Shown: positions 1 through 6,482 of the stretch, piece after piece
Numbering within the stretch: position 1 is the stretch's first letter
How the letters are laid out: each line of letters starts with the position of its first letter
NCBI GenBank assembly: GCA_014377795.1
Contig: JACMOY010000127.1
Location: forward strand, 1 to 8,651
Source of the DNA: Actinomycetota bacterium
Lineage (GTDB): Bacteria > Actinomycetota > Actinomycetes > Actinomycetales > Angustibacteraceae
Direction: 5' to 3'
Length of the DNA stretch: 8,651 nucleotides
Notes under the pieces: model-generated
What the model was told of the DNA's origin: nothing
What the model saw: only the letters and a program-made list of their open reading frames with translations
Database searches by the model: none
Program-made: the position numbers and the translations under genes

Positions 1-588
1 CGGCGGACCGTCACGGTCGTCGGGACGCCGACCGCGGCCGCCCGCGCGGTCAGGTGCCTCGTGCCGGTGGCAGAGCCGGTGCGGGTCACTGTGCCCCGGG
101 GCACGCTGGGGGTGCTCGGCGACGGGGTGCGCGTCGGGGACGGCGCCGACTGGGACTGGTTTCGCACCGACGTCCGACCGGTCCCCGCGGCGGACGAGGA
201 ACGGGTGGTGACGGTCGCCGACGATGGCGCCGTCCGCACCCTGCTGGCGGCTGCCAGCCCCCGGCACAGCGCTGTCCCCGGCGACGACGAGATTCGTCGC
301 TGGGTGGGTGTGCAGGCGGACGACGGCACGCTGCTGGCCTGCGCGGCGCACACCGAGGCGGTGCCCGGCGTCCCCCACCTGGCCTCGATCGCCACCCACC
401 CCAGCGCTCGCGGCCAAGGACTGGGCGCGCTGGTCACCGGAGCCCTGACCCGGCGGCTGCTCGACGAGGGGTTCCCGGCCGGGACGCTCGGGATGTACGC
501 CGACAACGACGTGGCCCGGCGGATGTACCTGCGCCTGGGCTACCGGTGCGACCACGAGTGGTCCAGCCGGGCGATCGTCCTGCACTGA
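1..588 (+). CDS. GNAT family N-acetyltransferase (5'-truncated by window)
   Basis: The reading frame is open from base 1 to the TGA at 586-588, so the start lies left of the window. A GTG at 61 is possible, but the coding-like sequence before it (RRTVTVVGTP...) argues for an upstream start. The product is probably an acetyl-CoA-dependent N-acetyltransferase. The acetyl-CoA pyrophosphate-binding loop (motif A) is seen as ARGQGLGALV, with R-G-Q-G-L-G at 409-426. It follows a beta strand reading HLASIATHPS, as is typical. The C-terminal GNAT signature is also present: MYADNDVARRMYLRLGYR, in which N-x-x-A-x-x-x-Y-x-x-L-G-Y is the usual motif B. The N-terminal half has no recognisable motif, and the WDWFRTD segment may belong to a less conserved substrate-side domain. 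The substrate cannot be predicted. The gene converges on the relic on the opposite strand, with almost no space between them and no visible terminator hairpin. Confidence 0.85.
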   Translation, partial: RRTVTVVGTPTAAARAVRCLVPVAEPVRVTVPRGTLGVLGDGVRVGDGADWDWFRTDVRPVPAADEERVVTVADDGAVRTLLAAASPRHSAVPGDDEIRRWVGVQADDGTLLACAAHTEAVPGVPHLASIATHPSARGQGLGALVTGALTRRLLDEGFPAGTLGMYADNDVARRMYLRLGYRCDHEWSSRAIVLH

Positions 589-590
589 CG

Positions 591-989
591 CCGACCAGCG
601 GGCGCGTCGCCGATGCAGACCCCGTCGGCTCAGTCTCGGGCCGGCTCGCCGACCGACCTGGACGACGGTCCAGCCCAGGCTGCACGTCACCTCGCGGCGG
701 GGGCCGTCGCCCAGCTCGGGGATCACCACCTCGAACCGGCGCGGCAGCGGCGCCAGTCCGGCAGCGCCAGTGCCGGCGGGGCCGTGACCAGCGGGATCAT
801 CAGGGGCAGCCCGAAGCCCACCAGGATGTTCTGGCTGCCGTGCGGGAAGCCCACCACGAGGTACACCAGCGAGCACAGCAGCACCGACGACAGCGACCCG
901 AAGACGCTCACCAGGGCGATCGTCGCGCGGGCGCCGTAGCGCCGCCGCGAGCTTTGCAGCGCCGACTCGACCTGCGTGACGTCCGACAT
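591..989 (-). pseudogene. Probable decayed membrane diguanylate cyclase (GGDEF) relic; intact 88-aa membrane ORF at 723-989
   Basis: An ATG at 989 opens an 88-residue frame closed by TGA at 723-725. It has a short basic N-terminus (LQSSRRRYGARA) and two hydrophobic helices, about residues 22-48 and 54-76, ending in PLMIPLVTAPPALAL. That ending resembles the membrane-exit region of actinobacterial GGDEF proteins. Just past this point, in another frame, the minus strand reads RRFEVVIPELGDG then VTCSLGWTVVQ, like the GGDEF strand and the V-T-x-S-I-G-V strand near the domain's end. About 17 residues on, after a further frame change, it reads ADGVCIGDAPAGRRQ. This aligns without gaps to the usual ADxALYRAKxAGRRQ terminal helix, with 7 identities. 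The middle of the domain is missing. The simplest reading is a gene decayed by deletions and frameshifts. The alternative is that 723-989 is a genuine small membrane protein and the downstream likeness is chance. It starts 32 bases after the aspS stop, and no strong ribosome binding site is seen. Confidence 0.45.
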
Positions 990-1021
990 GGGCCCATGAT
1001 CGGCCACGCCGGCGGTCGCGA

Positions 1022-2803
1022 CTAGGAGTTCTCCGACATCGGCGACGCCGGTGCCGGGACGTCGACCCCTGCCTCCTTGCGCTGGACCGCGGTGATCGGC
1101 GCCGGCGCGCTGGTGAGCGGGTCGAACCCCCCACCGGACTTCGGGAACGCGATGACGTCGCGGATGCTGTCGGTGCCGGCGAGCAGGGCGCAGATGCGAT
1201 CCATGCCGACGGCGATGCCACCGTGCGGGGGGGCGCCGAACGCGAAGGCGTCGAGCAGGAAGCCGAACTTCTCCTGCGCCTCGGCCTCGGTGAGGCCCAT
1301 GACCGCGAAGACCCGCTTCTGCACGTCGTCGCGGTGGATCCGGATCGAACCACCGCCGAGCTCGTTGCCGTTGCAGACGATGTCGTACGCGTAGGCCAGG
1401 GCGCTGCCGGGGTCGGTGTCGAAGGTGTCGGCGAACTCGGGCTTGGGGCCGGTGAACGCGTGGTGCACCGCGGTCCACGCGCCCGCGCCGACCGACACGT
1501 CACCGCTGGCGACGGCGTCCGAGCTGGGCTCGAACATGGGGGCGTCGACCACCCAGGTGAAGGCGAAGACCGACTCGTCGATCAGCCCGCAGCGGTGGCC
1601 GATCTCGACCCGCGCGGCGCCGAGCAGCGCGCGGCTGGTCTTGGCCGGTCCGGCTGCGAAGAAGATGCAGTCGCCGGGTCGTGCACCGACGTGCGCGGCG
1701 ACGGTGGCCTGCTCGGCGGCGCTGATGTTCTTCGCGACCGGCCCGGTCAGCTCGCCGTCGTCCTTCACCAGCAGGTAGGCCAACCCCCTGGCGCCGCGCT
1801 GCTTGGCCCCCTCCTGCCAGGCGTCCAGCTGCCTACGCGGCTGCGCTGCCCCACCGGGCATGACGACCGCACCGACGTACTCTGCCTGGAAGACGCGGAA
1901 CGGGGTGCCGGCGAAGAACTCCGTGCACTCGACGAGCTCGTTGCCCATCCGCAGGTCAGGCTTGTCAGAGCCGAAGCGCCGCATGGCCTCGGCGTACGTC
2001 ATCCGTGGGATGGGCCGCGCGATCTCGACGTCGATCAGCCGCCACATCGCTGCGAGCACGTCCTCCATCAGCTCGATGACGTCGTCCTGGTCGACGAAGC
2101 TCATCTCGATGTCGAGCTGGGTGAACTCGGGTTGGCGGTCGGCGCGGAAGTCCTCGTCCCGGTAGCACCGGGCGATCTGGTAGTAGCGCTCCATGCCGGC
2201 GACCATGAGCAGCTGCTTGAACAGCTGCGGCGACTGCGGCAGGGCGTACCAGCTGCCGGGCTGCAGACGTGCGGGCACCAGGAAGTCGCGAGCCCCCTCG
2301 GGCGTCGAGCGGGTCAGGGTGGGGGTCCCGATCTCGACGAACGCGCGACGGTGCAGCACCTCACGCGCGGCGCGGTTGACCTCGCTGCGCAGCCGGATGG
2401 CCGCGGCGGGCCCGGGACGGCGTAGGTCGAGGTAACGATGCTTGAGGCGGGCCTCCTCGCCGACGTCCACCCGCTCGTCGATCTGGAACGGCAACGGCGC
2501 CGACTCGCTGAGCACCTCGACGTCCGTGGCCACCAGCTCGACCGCACCGGTGGGCAGGGCGGGGTTCTCGTTGCCCGCCGGGCGGATGCCGACCTCGCCG
2601 GTGACCCGCAGGCAGAACTCGTTGCGCAGCCCGTGTGCGACGGCCTCGTCCCGCACGACCACCTGCGCCACGCCCGACGCGTCGCGCAGGTCCAGGAAGG
2701 CCACTCCCCCGTGGTCACGGCGTTTGGCGACCCAGCCGGTGAGTGTGACGGACTGACCGGCGTGGTCGGCACGCAGCGTGCCGGCCTCGTGCGTGCGGAG
2801 CAC
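1022..2803 (-). CDS. aspS: Aspartate--tRNA(Asp/Asn) ligase, class II
   Basis: Cytoplasmic enzyme that charges tRNA with aspartate using ATP. The 593 residues are the normal length for bacterial AspRS. The N-terminal OB-fold anticodon-binding domain is seen at about 1-105 ([17 protein letters not shown]). Class II motif 1 lies near 155-175 ([17 protein letters not shown]) and motif 2 at 212-232 ([20 protein letters not shown]). The bacterial GAD-type insertion comes next. Motif 3 is near the C-terminus ([15 protein letters not shown]). The start is GTG at 2803, with GAGAGG six bases upstream. The next in-frame start would cut the OB fold. His31 (RRDHGG) and Gly77 (AGNENP) align with the two positions reported to separate non-discriminating (His, Gly) from discriminating (Leu, Lys in E. 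coli) AspRS. I therefore infer an enzyme that also makes Asp-tRNA(Asn) for the GatCAB amidotransferase. The stop is TAG at 1022-1024, with no terminator visible before the relic downstream. Confidence 0.97.
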   Translation of the reverse strand: MLRTHEAGTLRADHAGQSVTLTGWVAKRRDHGGVAFLDLRDASGVAQVVVRDEAVAHGLRNEFCLRVTGEVGIRPAGNENPALPTGAVELVATDVEVLSESAPLPFQIDERVDVGEEARLKHRYLDLRRPGPAAAIRLRSEVNRAAREVLHRRAFVEIGTPTLTRSTPEGARDFLVPARLQPGSWYALPQSPQLFKQLLMVAGMERYYQIARCYRDEDFRADRQPEFTQLDIEMSFVDQDDVIELMEDVLAAMWRLIDVEIARPIPRMTYAEAMRRFGSDKPDLRMGNELVECTEFFAGTPFRVFQAEYVGAVVMPGGAAQPRRQLDAWQEGAKQRGARGLAYLLVKDDGELTGPVAKNISAAEQATVAAHVGARPGDCIFFAAGPAKTSRALLGAARVEIGHRCGLIDESVFAFTWVVDAPMFEPSSDAVASGDVSVGAGAWTAVHHAFTGPKPEFADTFDTDPGSALAYAYDIVCNGNELGGGSIRIHRDDVQKRVFAVMGLTEAEAQEKFGFLLDAFAFGAPPHGGIAVGMDRICALLAGTDSIRDVIAFPKSGGGFDPLTSAPAPITAVQRKEAGVDVPAPASPMSENS

Positions 2804-2845
2804 GGGGATCCTCTCGAACAGCGACGGGGTGAATTCCCGATCCTA
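2804..2845 (-). promoter_or_regulatory. aspS promoter -10 candidate and ribosome binding site
   Basis: On the minus strand TAGGAT (2845-2840) fits the actinobacterial TANNNT -10 pattern. It would place transcription start near 2833, giving a leader of about 30 bases. GAGAGG (2815-2810) is a Shine-Dalgarno sequence six bases before the GTG. No convincing -35 is seen 17-18 bases upstream. There is no T-box-like leader or stem-loop array. The -10 call rests on pattern match only. Confidence 0.4.
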
Positions 2846-2884
2846 CGGCGGCCCCGCCACCCCGTTTCCGCTCCCCCATTTCCG

Positions 2885-2944
2885 CACTTGCCTCACTAAC
2901 TGCCGCTCGCCTCGCAGGGGCGGCGTCAGTTAGTGACGCAAGTG
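2885..2944. repeat. Long imperfect inverted repeat (intergenic hairpin)
   Basis: The left arm CACTTGCCTCACTAACTG (2885-2902) pairs with the right arm CAGTTAGTGACGCAAGTG (2927-2944) at 17 of 18 positions, with a single C:C mismatch. The stem extends inward through CCGC (2903-2906) pairing with GCGG (2920-2923), with a 3-base bulge and a loop of about 13 bases. It lies downstream of the aldo/keto reductase and upstream of aspS, both on the minus strand. It could fold in RNA and end or protect the upstream transcript, but no U tract follows the stem. The AT-richer arms (CACTAACT) stand out from the surrounding GC-rich DNA, which suggests a mobile or dispersed palindromic unit of the REP/BIME type. 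Whether it recurs elsewhere in the genome cannot be seen here. Confidence 0.8.
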
Positions 2945-3027
2945 GGGCTACCAGGGGTGCAGCAAGGGCGGCTAGGAGTGGTGGTGGGCGTGGGGCCTAC
3001 CAGGGGTGCAGCAAGAGGGGCTACCAG
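2938..3027 (-). repeat. Tandem unit CTGGTAG-CCCC...CTTGC, three copies, first overlapping a stop codon
   Basis: Read on the minus strand, CTGGTAG followed by a run of C occurs three times, starting at 3027, 3003 and 2954. The first two copies each end in CTTGCTGCACCC. The 19-mer CTACCAGGGGTGCAGCAAG (plus strand) is exactly repeated at 2948-2966 and 2997-3015. Unit 1 is 24 bases (3027-3004). Unit 2 is 49 bases (3003-2955), with a CCACCACCA-rich insert. Unit 3 runs into the right arm of the long hairpin through CCCCACTTGC. The CTGG-TAG of unit 1 supplies the last codon (Trp) and stop of the aldo/keto reductase, so the array looks like a duplicated gene end or an element joined exactly at the stop. 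Confidence 0.7.
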
Positions 3028-4001
3028 CGGTCGTGGACGTGGGGGCGGGCCTGGGTGTCGTAGATCTCGCGCAGGGCGTCCAGGGTCGCGGCGGGCAGCG
3101 GGTCGGCTGACCCGGCCGCTGCGTTGGCGCGGGCCTGCTCGGGGTTGCGCGCCCCGGGGATCACGGTGCTGACACCCGGCTGGTCGAGGATCCAGCGCAG
3201 CGCCAGCTGGGCGGTCGTCAGGCCGGCCGGTGCGATGGCGGCGACGTCGCGCGCGGCCGCCAGCCCGACGTCGTACGGGACGCCGGCGAACGTCTCGCCG
3301 ACGTCGAACGCCTCACCGGACCGGTTGTAGCTGCGGTGGTCGTCGGCGGCGAAGGTGGTGGACTCGTCGTACGTGCCGGTGAGCAGCCCGCTGGCCAGGG
3401 GCACCCGGGCGATGATCGCGACGCCCGCCTCGGCCGCAGCGGGCAGCACCTGCTCGATCGGCTTGCGGCGGAACGCGTTCAGGATGATCTGCACGCTGGC
3501 CACGTTCGGCCGGGCGATCGCCGTCAACGCCTCGGCGCAGGTCTCGACCGACACGCCGTAGGCGTTCATCCGGCCCTCGGCGACCATCTCGTCAAGGACC
3601 TCGAAGACGGCGTCGTCGCCGTAGACGGACGTCGGGGGGCAGTGCAGCTGCACCAGGTCCACGGTGTCGACGCCCAGGTTCTCGCGGCTGCGGTCGTTCC
3701 ACGCCCGGAATGCGTCTGCGGTGTAGCCGGCGGCCTCGTGCGGGTCGGCCCGGCGGCCCATCTTGGTGCCAACGGTCAGGCCGGGGCGCTCGGTGAGCAA
3801 CCGGCCGACCAGCCGCTCGCTGCGCCCGTCGCCGTACACGTCCGCCGTGTCGAGGAACGTGACCCCGGCGTCGGCGGCCGCGCGAAGGGTGGCCAGCGCG
3901 TCGTCCTCGCTGACCGTCCCCCAGTCCGCCCCGAGCTGCCAGCAGCCCAGCCCGATGACCCCGACCGTTCGTCCCGTTCGTCCCAGCTGGCGCGTCTGCA
4001 T
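3021..4001 (-). CDS. Aldo/keto reductase
   Basis: A 326-residue NADPH-dependent oxidoreductase of the TIM-barrel AKR superfamily, reducing aldehydes or ketones in the cytoplasm. The substrate cannot be told. The catalytic tetrad is complete: Asp51 (FLDTAD), Tyr56 (VYGDG), Lys80 (GTKMG) and His120 (VQLHCPP). The N-terminal hairpin reads QLGRTGRTVGVIGLGCW. The C-terminal cofactor region includes STVIPGARNPEQARAN, the usual phosphate-binding segment that favours NADPH. The length is typical. The ATG at 4001 is the natural start because QTRQLGRTG is the family's N-terminus. No Shine-Dalgarno precedes it, but TAGGTT lies exactly six bases upstream, which suggests a leaderless message. It is 41 bases downstream of the radical SAM gene on the same strand, so read-through from there is also possible. 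The stop TAG falls in the first unit of a tandem repeat. Confidence 0.93.
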   Translation of the reverse strand: MQTRQLGRTGRTVGVIGLGCWQLGADWGTVSEDDALATLRAAADAGVTFLDTADVYGDGRSERLVGRLLTERPGLTVGTKMGRRADPHEAAGYTADAFRAWNDRSRENLGVDTVDLVQLHCPPTSVYGDDAVFEVLDEMVAEGRMNAYGVSVETCAEALTAIARPNVASVQIILNAFRRKPIEQVLPAAAEAGVAIIARVPLASGLLTGTYDESTTFAADDHRSYNRSGEAFDVGETFAGVPYDVGLAAARDVAAIAPAGLTTAQLALRWILDQPGVSTVIPGARNPEQARANAAAGSADPLPAATLDALREIYDTQARPHVHDRW

Positions 4002-4007
4002 GCGCCG

Positions 4008-4013
4008 AACCTA
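4008..4013 (-). promoter_or_regulatory. -10 element of a probable leaderless promoter for the aldo/keto reductase gene
   Basis: TAGGTT (4013-4008) matches TANNNT and is followed by six bases (CGGCGC), then the ATG at 4001. Transcription starting about seven bases after the hexamer would begin at the A of the ATG. There is no recognisable -35, which is common for actinobacterial leaderless promoters. The surroundings are very GC-rich, so an A/T-containing hexamer at this exact place is noticeable. Not proven. Confidence 0.4.
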
Positions 4014-4042
4014 GCGCCGCCGCCGCGGGGCGCGCGCCGACG

Positions 4043-5128
4043 TCAGAGCAGGCTGAGCTGCTCGGACGCCGGCCTCGGGCCCAGCGCGGACACGGGCTCG
4101 CGCGTCGGCAGGCTTCCGGCGGGGAAGCTGCCCTCGACGTCCGCTGGTGCACGCAGGCCGGCGTCGGTGCGCGTGCCGAAGCCGTGCCGGTCGAGCAGCG
4201 GGGTGACGCGGACGGTGAGCCAGTCGCGGTAGTCGGCGCCGACGTACGCTCCGCGCCGGTACAGGTCGCGGTAGCGGGGCACCTGCGCCGGCTGCTCGCG
4301 CTCGAGCCAGGCGAGGAACCACTCGCGGGCGCCCGGGCGCAGGTGCAGCGGCAGCACGGTGACACCCGTGGCGCCCTCCTGCGCGAGCGAGCCCAGGGCC
4401 CGGTCGAGGTGCTCGACCGAGTCGGTCAGCCCGGGCAGCACGGGGGCCAGGAAGACCCCGCACGGCAGCCCGGCGTCGCGCACCGCGCGGATCAGGTCGA
4501 GCCGGGCCCGCACCGAGGGCGTGCCGGGCTCGAGGCTGCGCTGCAGGGCGTCGTCGTGCACGGCGAGCGAGACGCCGACCCCGACCGGCACCCGGCAGGC
4601 AGCCTCGCTCAGCTGGCCGAGGTCGCGGCGCAGGACGGTGCCCTTGGTCAGCACCGAGAACGGCGTACCCGAGTCGGCAAGCGCGGTGATGACCCCGGGC
4701 ATCAGCCGGTAGCGGCCCTCGGCGCGCTGGTAGGGGTCGGTGTTGGTGCCCAGGGCCACGTGCTCGCGCCGCCATGACGCGCGGCCGAGCCCGCGGCGCA
4801 GCACCTCGACGGCGTTGGTCTTGACGACGACCTCACGGTCGAAGTCGGCACCGGCGTCCAGGTCGAGGTAGGTGTGGGTGGCCCGCGCGAAGCAGTAGGT
4901 GCACGCGTGCGAGCAGCCGCGGAAGGTGTTGATCGTCCAGCCGAACGGCATGCCGGACGAGGCGGGCACGGCGTTGAGCAGGCTCTTGGCCAGCACCTCG
5001 TGGAAGCGCATGCCGGCGAACTCCGGCGTCGTCACCGACCGCAGCAGCCCGGGGATGCGGCCCGGTGACTGCAGCCCCGGCAGCGCGAACTCGGCCGTCG
5101 CGTCGACGGACTGCCCCGACCACCTCAT
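4043..5128 (-). CDS. Rv2578c-type radical SAM protein (spore-photoproduct-lyase-like), SOS-linked
   Basis: A 361-residue radical SAM enzyme. The [4Fe-4S]/SAM motif C-x3-C-x2-C is Cys72, Cys76, Cys79 in RGCSHACTYCFARATH. Other family segments are MRWSGQ at the N-terminus, TPEFAGMRFHEVLAKSLLN, VVVKTNAVEVLRRGL and ALGTNTDPYQRAEGRYRLMPG. These match what I recall of M. tuberculosis Rv2578c, once annotated as a possible spore photoproduct lyase. The substrate is unknown, though a DNA lesion is plausible. I chose the ATG at 5128 because family members begin MRW. The frame extends 12 codons further, but through the LexA box. The last five residues, QLSLL (357-361), follow a Pro/Ala-rich tail and match the DnaN clamp-binding peptide QL[SD]L[FL], as in MutS QMSLL. 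A perfect SOS box lies seven bases upstream of the ATG. No Shine-Dalgarno is visible, so translation may be leaderless. The gene lies 64 bases downstream of hisS. Confidence 0.9.
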   Translation of the reverse strand: MRWSGQSVDATAEFALPGLQSPGRIPGLLRSVTTPEFAGMRFHEVLAKSLLNAVPASSGMPFGWTINTFRGCSHACTYCFARATHTYLDLDAGADFDREVVVKTNAVEVLRRGLGRASWRREHVALGTNTDPYQRAEGRYRLMPGVITALADSGTPFSVLTKGTVLRRDLGQLSEAACRVPVGVGVSLAVHDDALQRSLEPGTPSVRARLDLIRAVRDAGLPCGVFLAPVLPGLTDSVEHLDRALGSLAQEGATGVTVLPLHLRPGAREWFLAWLEREQPAQVPRYRDLYRRGAYVGADYRDWLTVRVTPLLDRHGFGTRTDAGLRAPADVEGSFPAGSLPTREPVSALGPRPASEQLSLL

Positions 5129-5134
5129 GCCCAC

Positions 5135-5171
5135 AGTCGAACACGTGTTCGACCGCCAGGTCAAGACCTGG
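5135..5171 (-). promoter_or_regulatory. Core promoter of the radical SAM gene with a second dyad
   Basis: On the minus strand TTGACC (5164-5159) is a good -35. After 18 bases comes TCGACT (5140-5135), which differs from TANNNT at one position. This predicts transcription start at 5128, the A of the ATG. The -35 is embedded in a perfect dyad, CCAGGTC-TT-GACCTGG (5171-5156), placed two bases from the SOS palindrome. The dyad may be a second operator or chance. A hairpin with only a 2-base loop is unlikely to be a terminator for hisS, and no U tract follows. Confidence 0.5.
5136..5153. promoter_or_regulatory. LexA operator (SOS box)
   Basis: GTCGAACACGTGTTCGAC is an 18-bp perfect palindrome. 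Its core TCGAAC-ACGT-GTTCGA matches every fixed position of the mycobacterial SOS box TCGAAC-N4-GTTCGA. It sits between a TTGACC -35 candidate and the start codon of the radical SAM gene and overlaps the presumed -10, so LexA bound here would block RNA polymerase. Transcription should therefore rise after DNA damage. I recall Rv2578c being reported among LexA-controlled genes in M. tuberculosis, which agrees. Confidence 0.88.
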
Positions 5172-5192
5172 TTCCTCCCCGGGGTGGGTGGG

Positions 5193-6482
5193 TCAGGGGG
5201 TGGCGACGGCAGCGAGCAGGTGGACGACCACCTGGTCGAGCGGGACGGCGACCTGGTCGCCGGTGCCGAGGTCCTTGACCTGCGCGGCGCCGGTCAGCAG
5301 GTCGCGCTCACCCAGGACGACGGCGAACCGCGCGCCCGAGCGGTCGGCCGCCTTCATGGCGCCCTTCATGCCCCGGCTGCCGTAGGCGAGGTCGCACCGC
5401 AACCCGGCCCGGCGCGCGGCGCCGAGCAGCCGCACCAGGGTCGACTTCGCCTGGTCGCCGAGCGGCACCCCGAAGACGTCGACCCGGGACCCGGGCGCCA
5501 GGTCGATGCCCTCGGCCTCGCAGGCGAGCAGGCTGCGGTCGACGCCCATGCCGTACCCGACACCGGGTGCCGCCGGGCCACCGATCGCCTCGACCAGACC
5601 GTTGTAGCGCCCGCCGCCGCCGAAGGAGGACTGCGCCCCGAGCTGGTGATGGACGAGCTCGAACGTGGTGCGGGTGTAGTAGTCCAGGCCGCGCACCAGC
5701 CGCTTGTCGATGGTGAACGGCACGGCGAGGTCGGTGAGCATCGACTGCACGGCGGTGAAGTGGTCGGCGCACTCGGCGCACAGGTGGTCCGGCGGCAACG
5801 GTGCGTCGGCGAGCTGGGCCTGCACCTGTTCCCGCTTGTCGTCCAGCACCCGCAACGGGTTGATCAGCGCGCGGGCGCGGGTGGCGTCGTCCAGAACGAG
5901 GCCGTCCAGGAAGGTGACGAGCAGCGCGCGGTACGCCGGACGGCACGCGTCGCAGCCCAGCGACGTCAGCCGCAGCTCGTAGTCGCGCAACCCCAGGGCC
6001 CGCACCCCGTCGTCCGCGATGCTGATGACCTCGGCGTCAAGGGCGGGGTCATCGACGCCCACGGCCTCGATGCCGACCTGCACGTGCTGGCGGTAGCGCC
6101 CCGACTGCGGCTGCTCGTAGCGGAAGTTGGGGCCGGTGTACCAGAGCTTGACCGGCAGCTGGCCGGACAGCAGGTTGTGCTCGACCACGGCCCGGATGAC
6201 GCCGGCGGTGCCCTCGGGCCGCAACGTCAGCGAGCGCCCGCCGCGGTCCTCGAAGGTGTACATCTCCTTGCTGACGACGTCGGTGCTCTCACCGACCCCG
6301 CGGCGGAACAGCGCGGTGTCCTCGAACATCGGGGTCGAGACGTATCCGTAGCCCGCGCGCCGGGCGGCGTCGGCGTAGGTGTCGACGACGTGCGCGAACG
6401 CCTCGGACCGCGGGGGCAGCAGGTCGTAGGTGCCCTTCGGGGCCTGCAGGCGCGGGGACCTCTCGGGGGGGTCGTTCGTCAT
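5193..6482 (-). CDS. hisS: Histidine--tRNA ligase
   Basis: Cytoplasmic class II synthetase that charges tRNA(His). The 429 residues are the normal bacterial length. The N-terminus [14 protein letters not shown] is the family hallmark (motif 1 region). Motif 2 is [20 protein letters not shown] (114-133). The histidine-specific HisA segment is LVRGLDYY (262-269). HisB/motif 3 is [15 protein letters not shown] to [10 protein letters not shown]-terminal anticodon-binding domain follows. The insertion domain carries two CxxC pairs, Cys177/Cys180 and Cys235/Cys238, which could bind a metal, but this is inference. The ATG at 6482 overlaps the MBL stop as ATGA, so the two genes are probably co-transcribed with coupled translation; only a weak AGGA precedes it. 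The reading frame stays open further upstream, but that part is antisense noise from the MBL gene. The stop is TGA at 5193-5195. hisS next to an MBL hydrolase is conserved in actinobacteria (Rv2580c-Rv2581c). Confidence 0.97.
   Translation of the reverse strand: MTNDPPERSPRLQAPKGTYDLLPPRSEAFAHVVDTYADAARRAGYGYVSTPMFEDTALFRRGVGESTDVVSKEMYTFEDRGGRSLTLRPEGTAGVIRAVVEHNLLSGQLPVKLWYTGPNFRYEQPQSGRYRQHVQVGIEAVGVDDPALDAEVISIADDGVRALGLRDYELRLTSLGCDACRPAYRALLVTFLDGLVLDDATRARALINPLRVLDDKREQVQAQLADAPLPPDHLCAECADHFTAVQSMLTDLAVPFTIDKRLVRGLDYYTRTTFELVHHQLGAQSSFGGGGRYNGLVEAIGGPAAPGVGYGMGVDRSLLACEAEGIDLAPGSRVDVFGVPLGDQAKSTLVRLLGAARRAGLRCDLAYGSRGMKGAMKAADRSGARFAVVLGERDLLTGAAQVKDLGTGDQVAVPLDQVVVHLLAAVATP

Noticed and set aside
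54..1025. 323-codon plus-strand frame overlapping the GNAT gene and relic
   Set aside because: Arg/Pro/Gly-rich shadow translation in the wrong frame. The GNAT motifs are in the other plus frame.
1223..2425. 400-codon plus-strand frame opposite aspS
   Set aside because: Low-complexity Gly/Val/Asp/Leu-rich translation that mirrors aspS codons. This is the common antisense open frame of GC-rich genes, with no domain and no ribosome binding site.
2814..2829. SOS half-site TCGAAC upstream of aspS
   Set aside because: The second half (ACGGGG) does not match GTTCGA and there is no symmetry. It is a chance half-site.
2804..2884. T-box or other riboswitch controlling aspS
   Set aside because: The predicted leader is about 30 bases, too short for a T-box, and no T-box sequence or terminator/antiterminator pair is seen.
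2938..3027. CRISPR array
   Set aside because: Unequal units (24 and 49 bases), only three partial copies, and no cas genes. It is a short tandem duplication, not a CRISPR.
5156..5171. Rho-independent terminator of hisS
   Set aside because: A 2-base loop and no U tract. It is better explained as a dyad around the -35 of the next gene.
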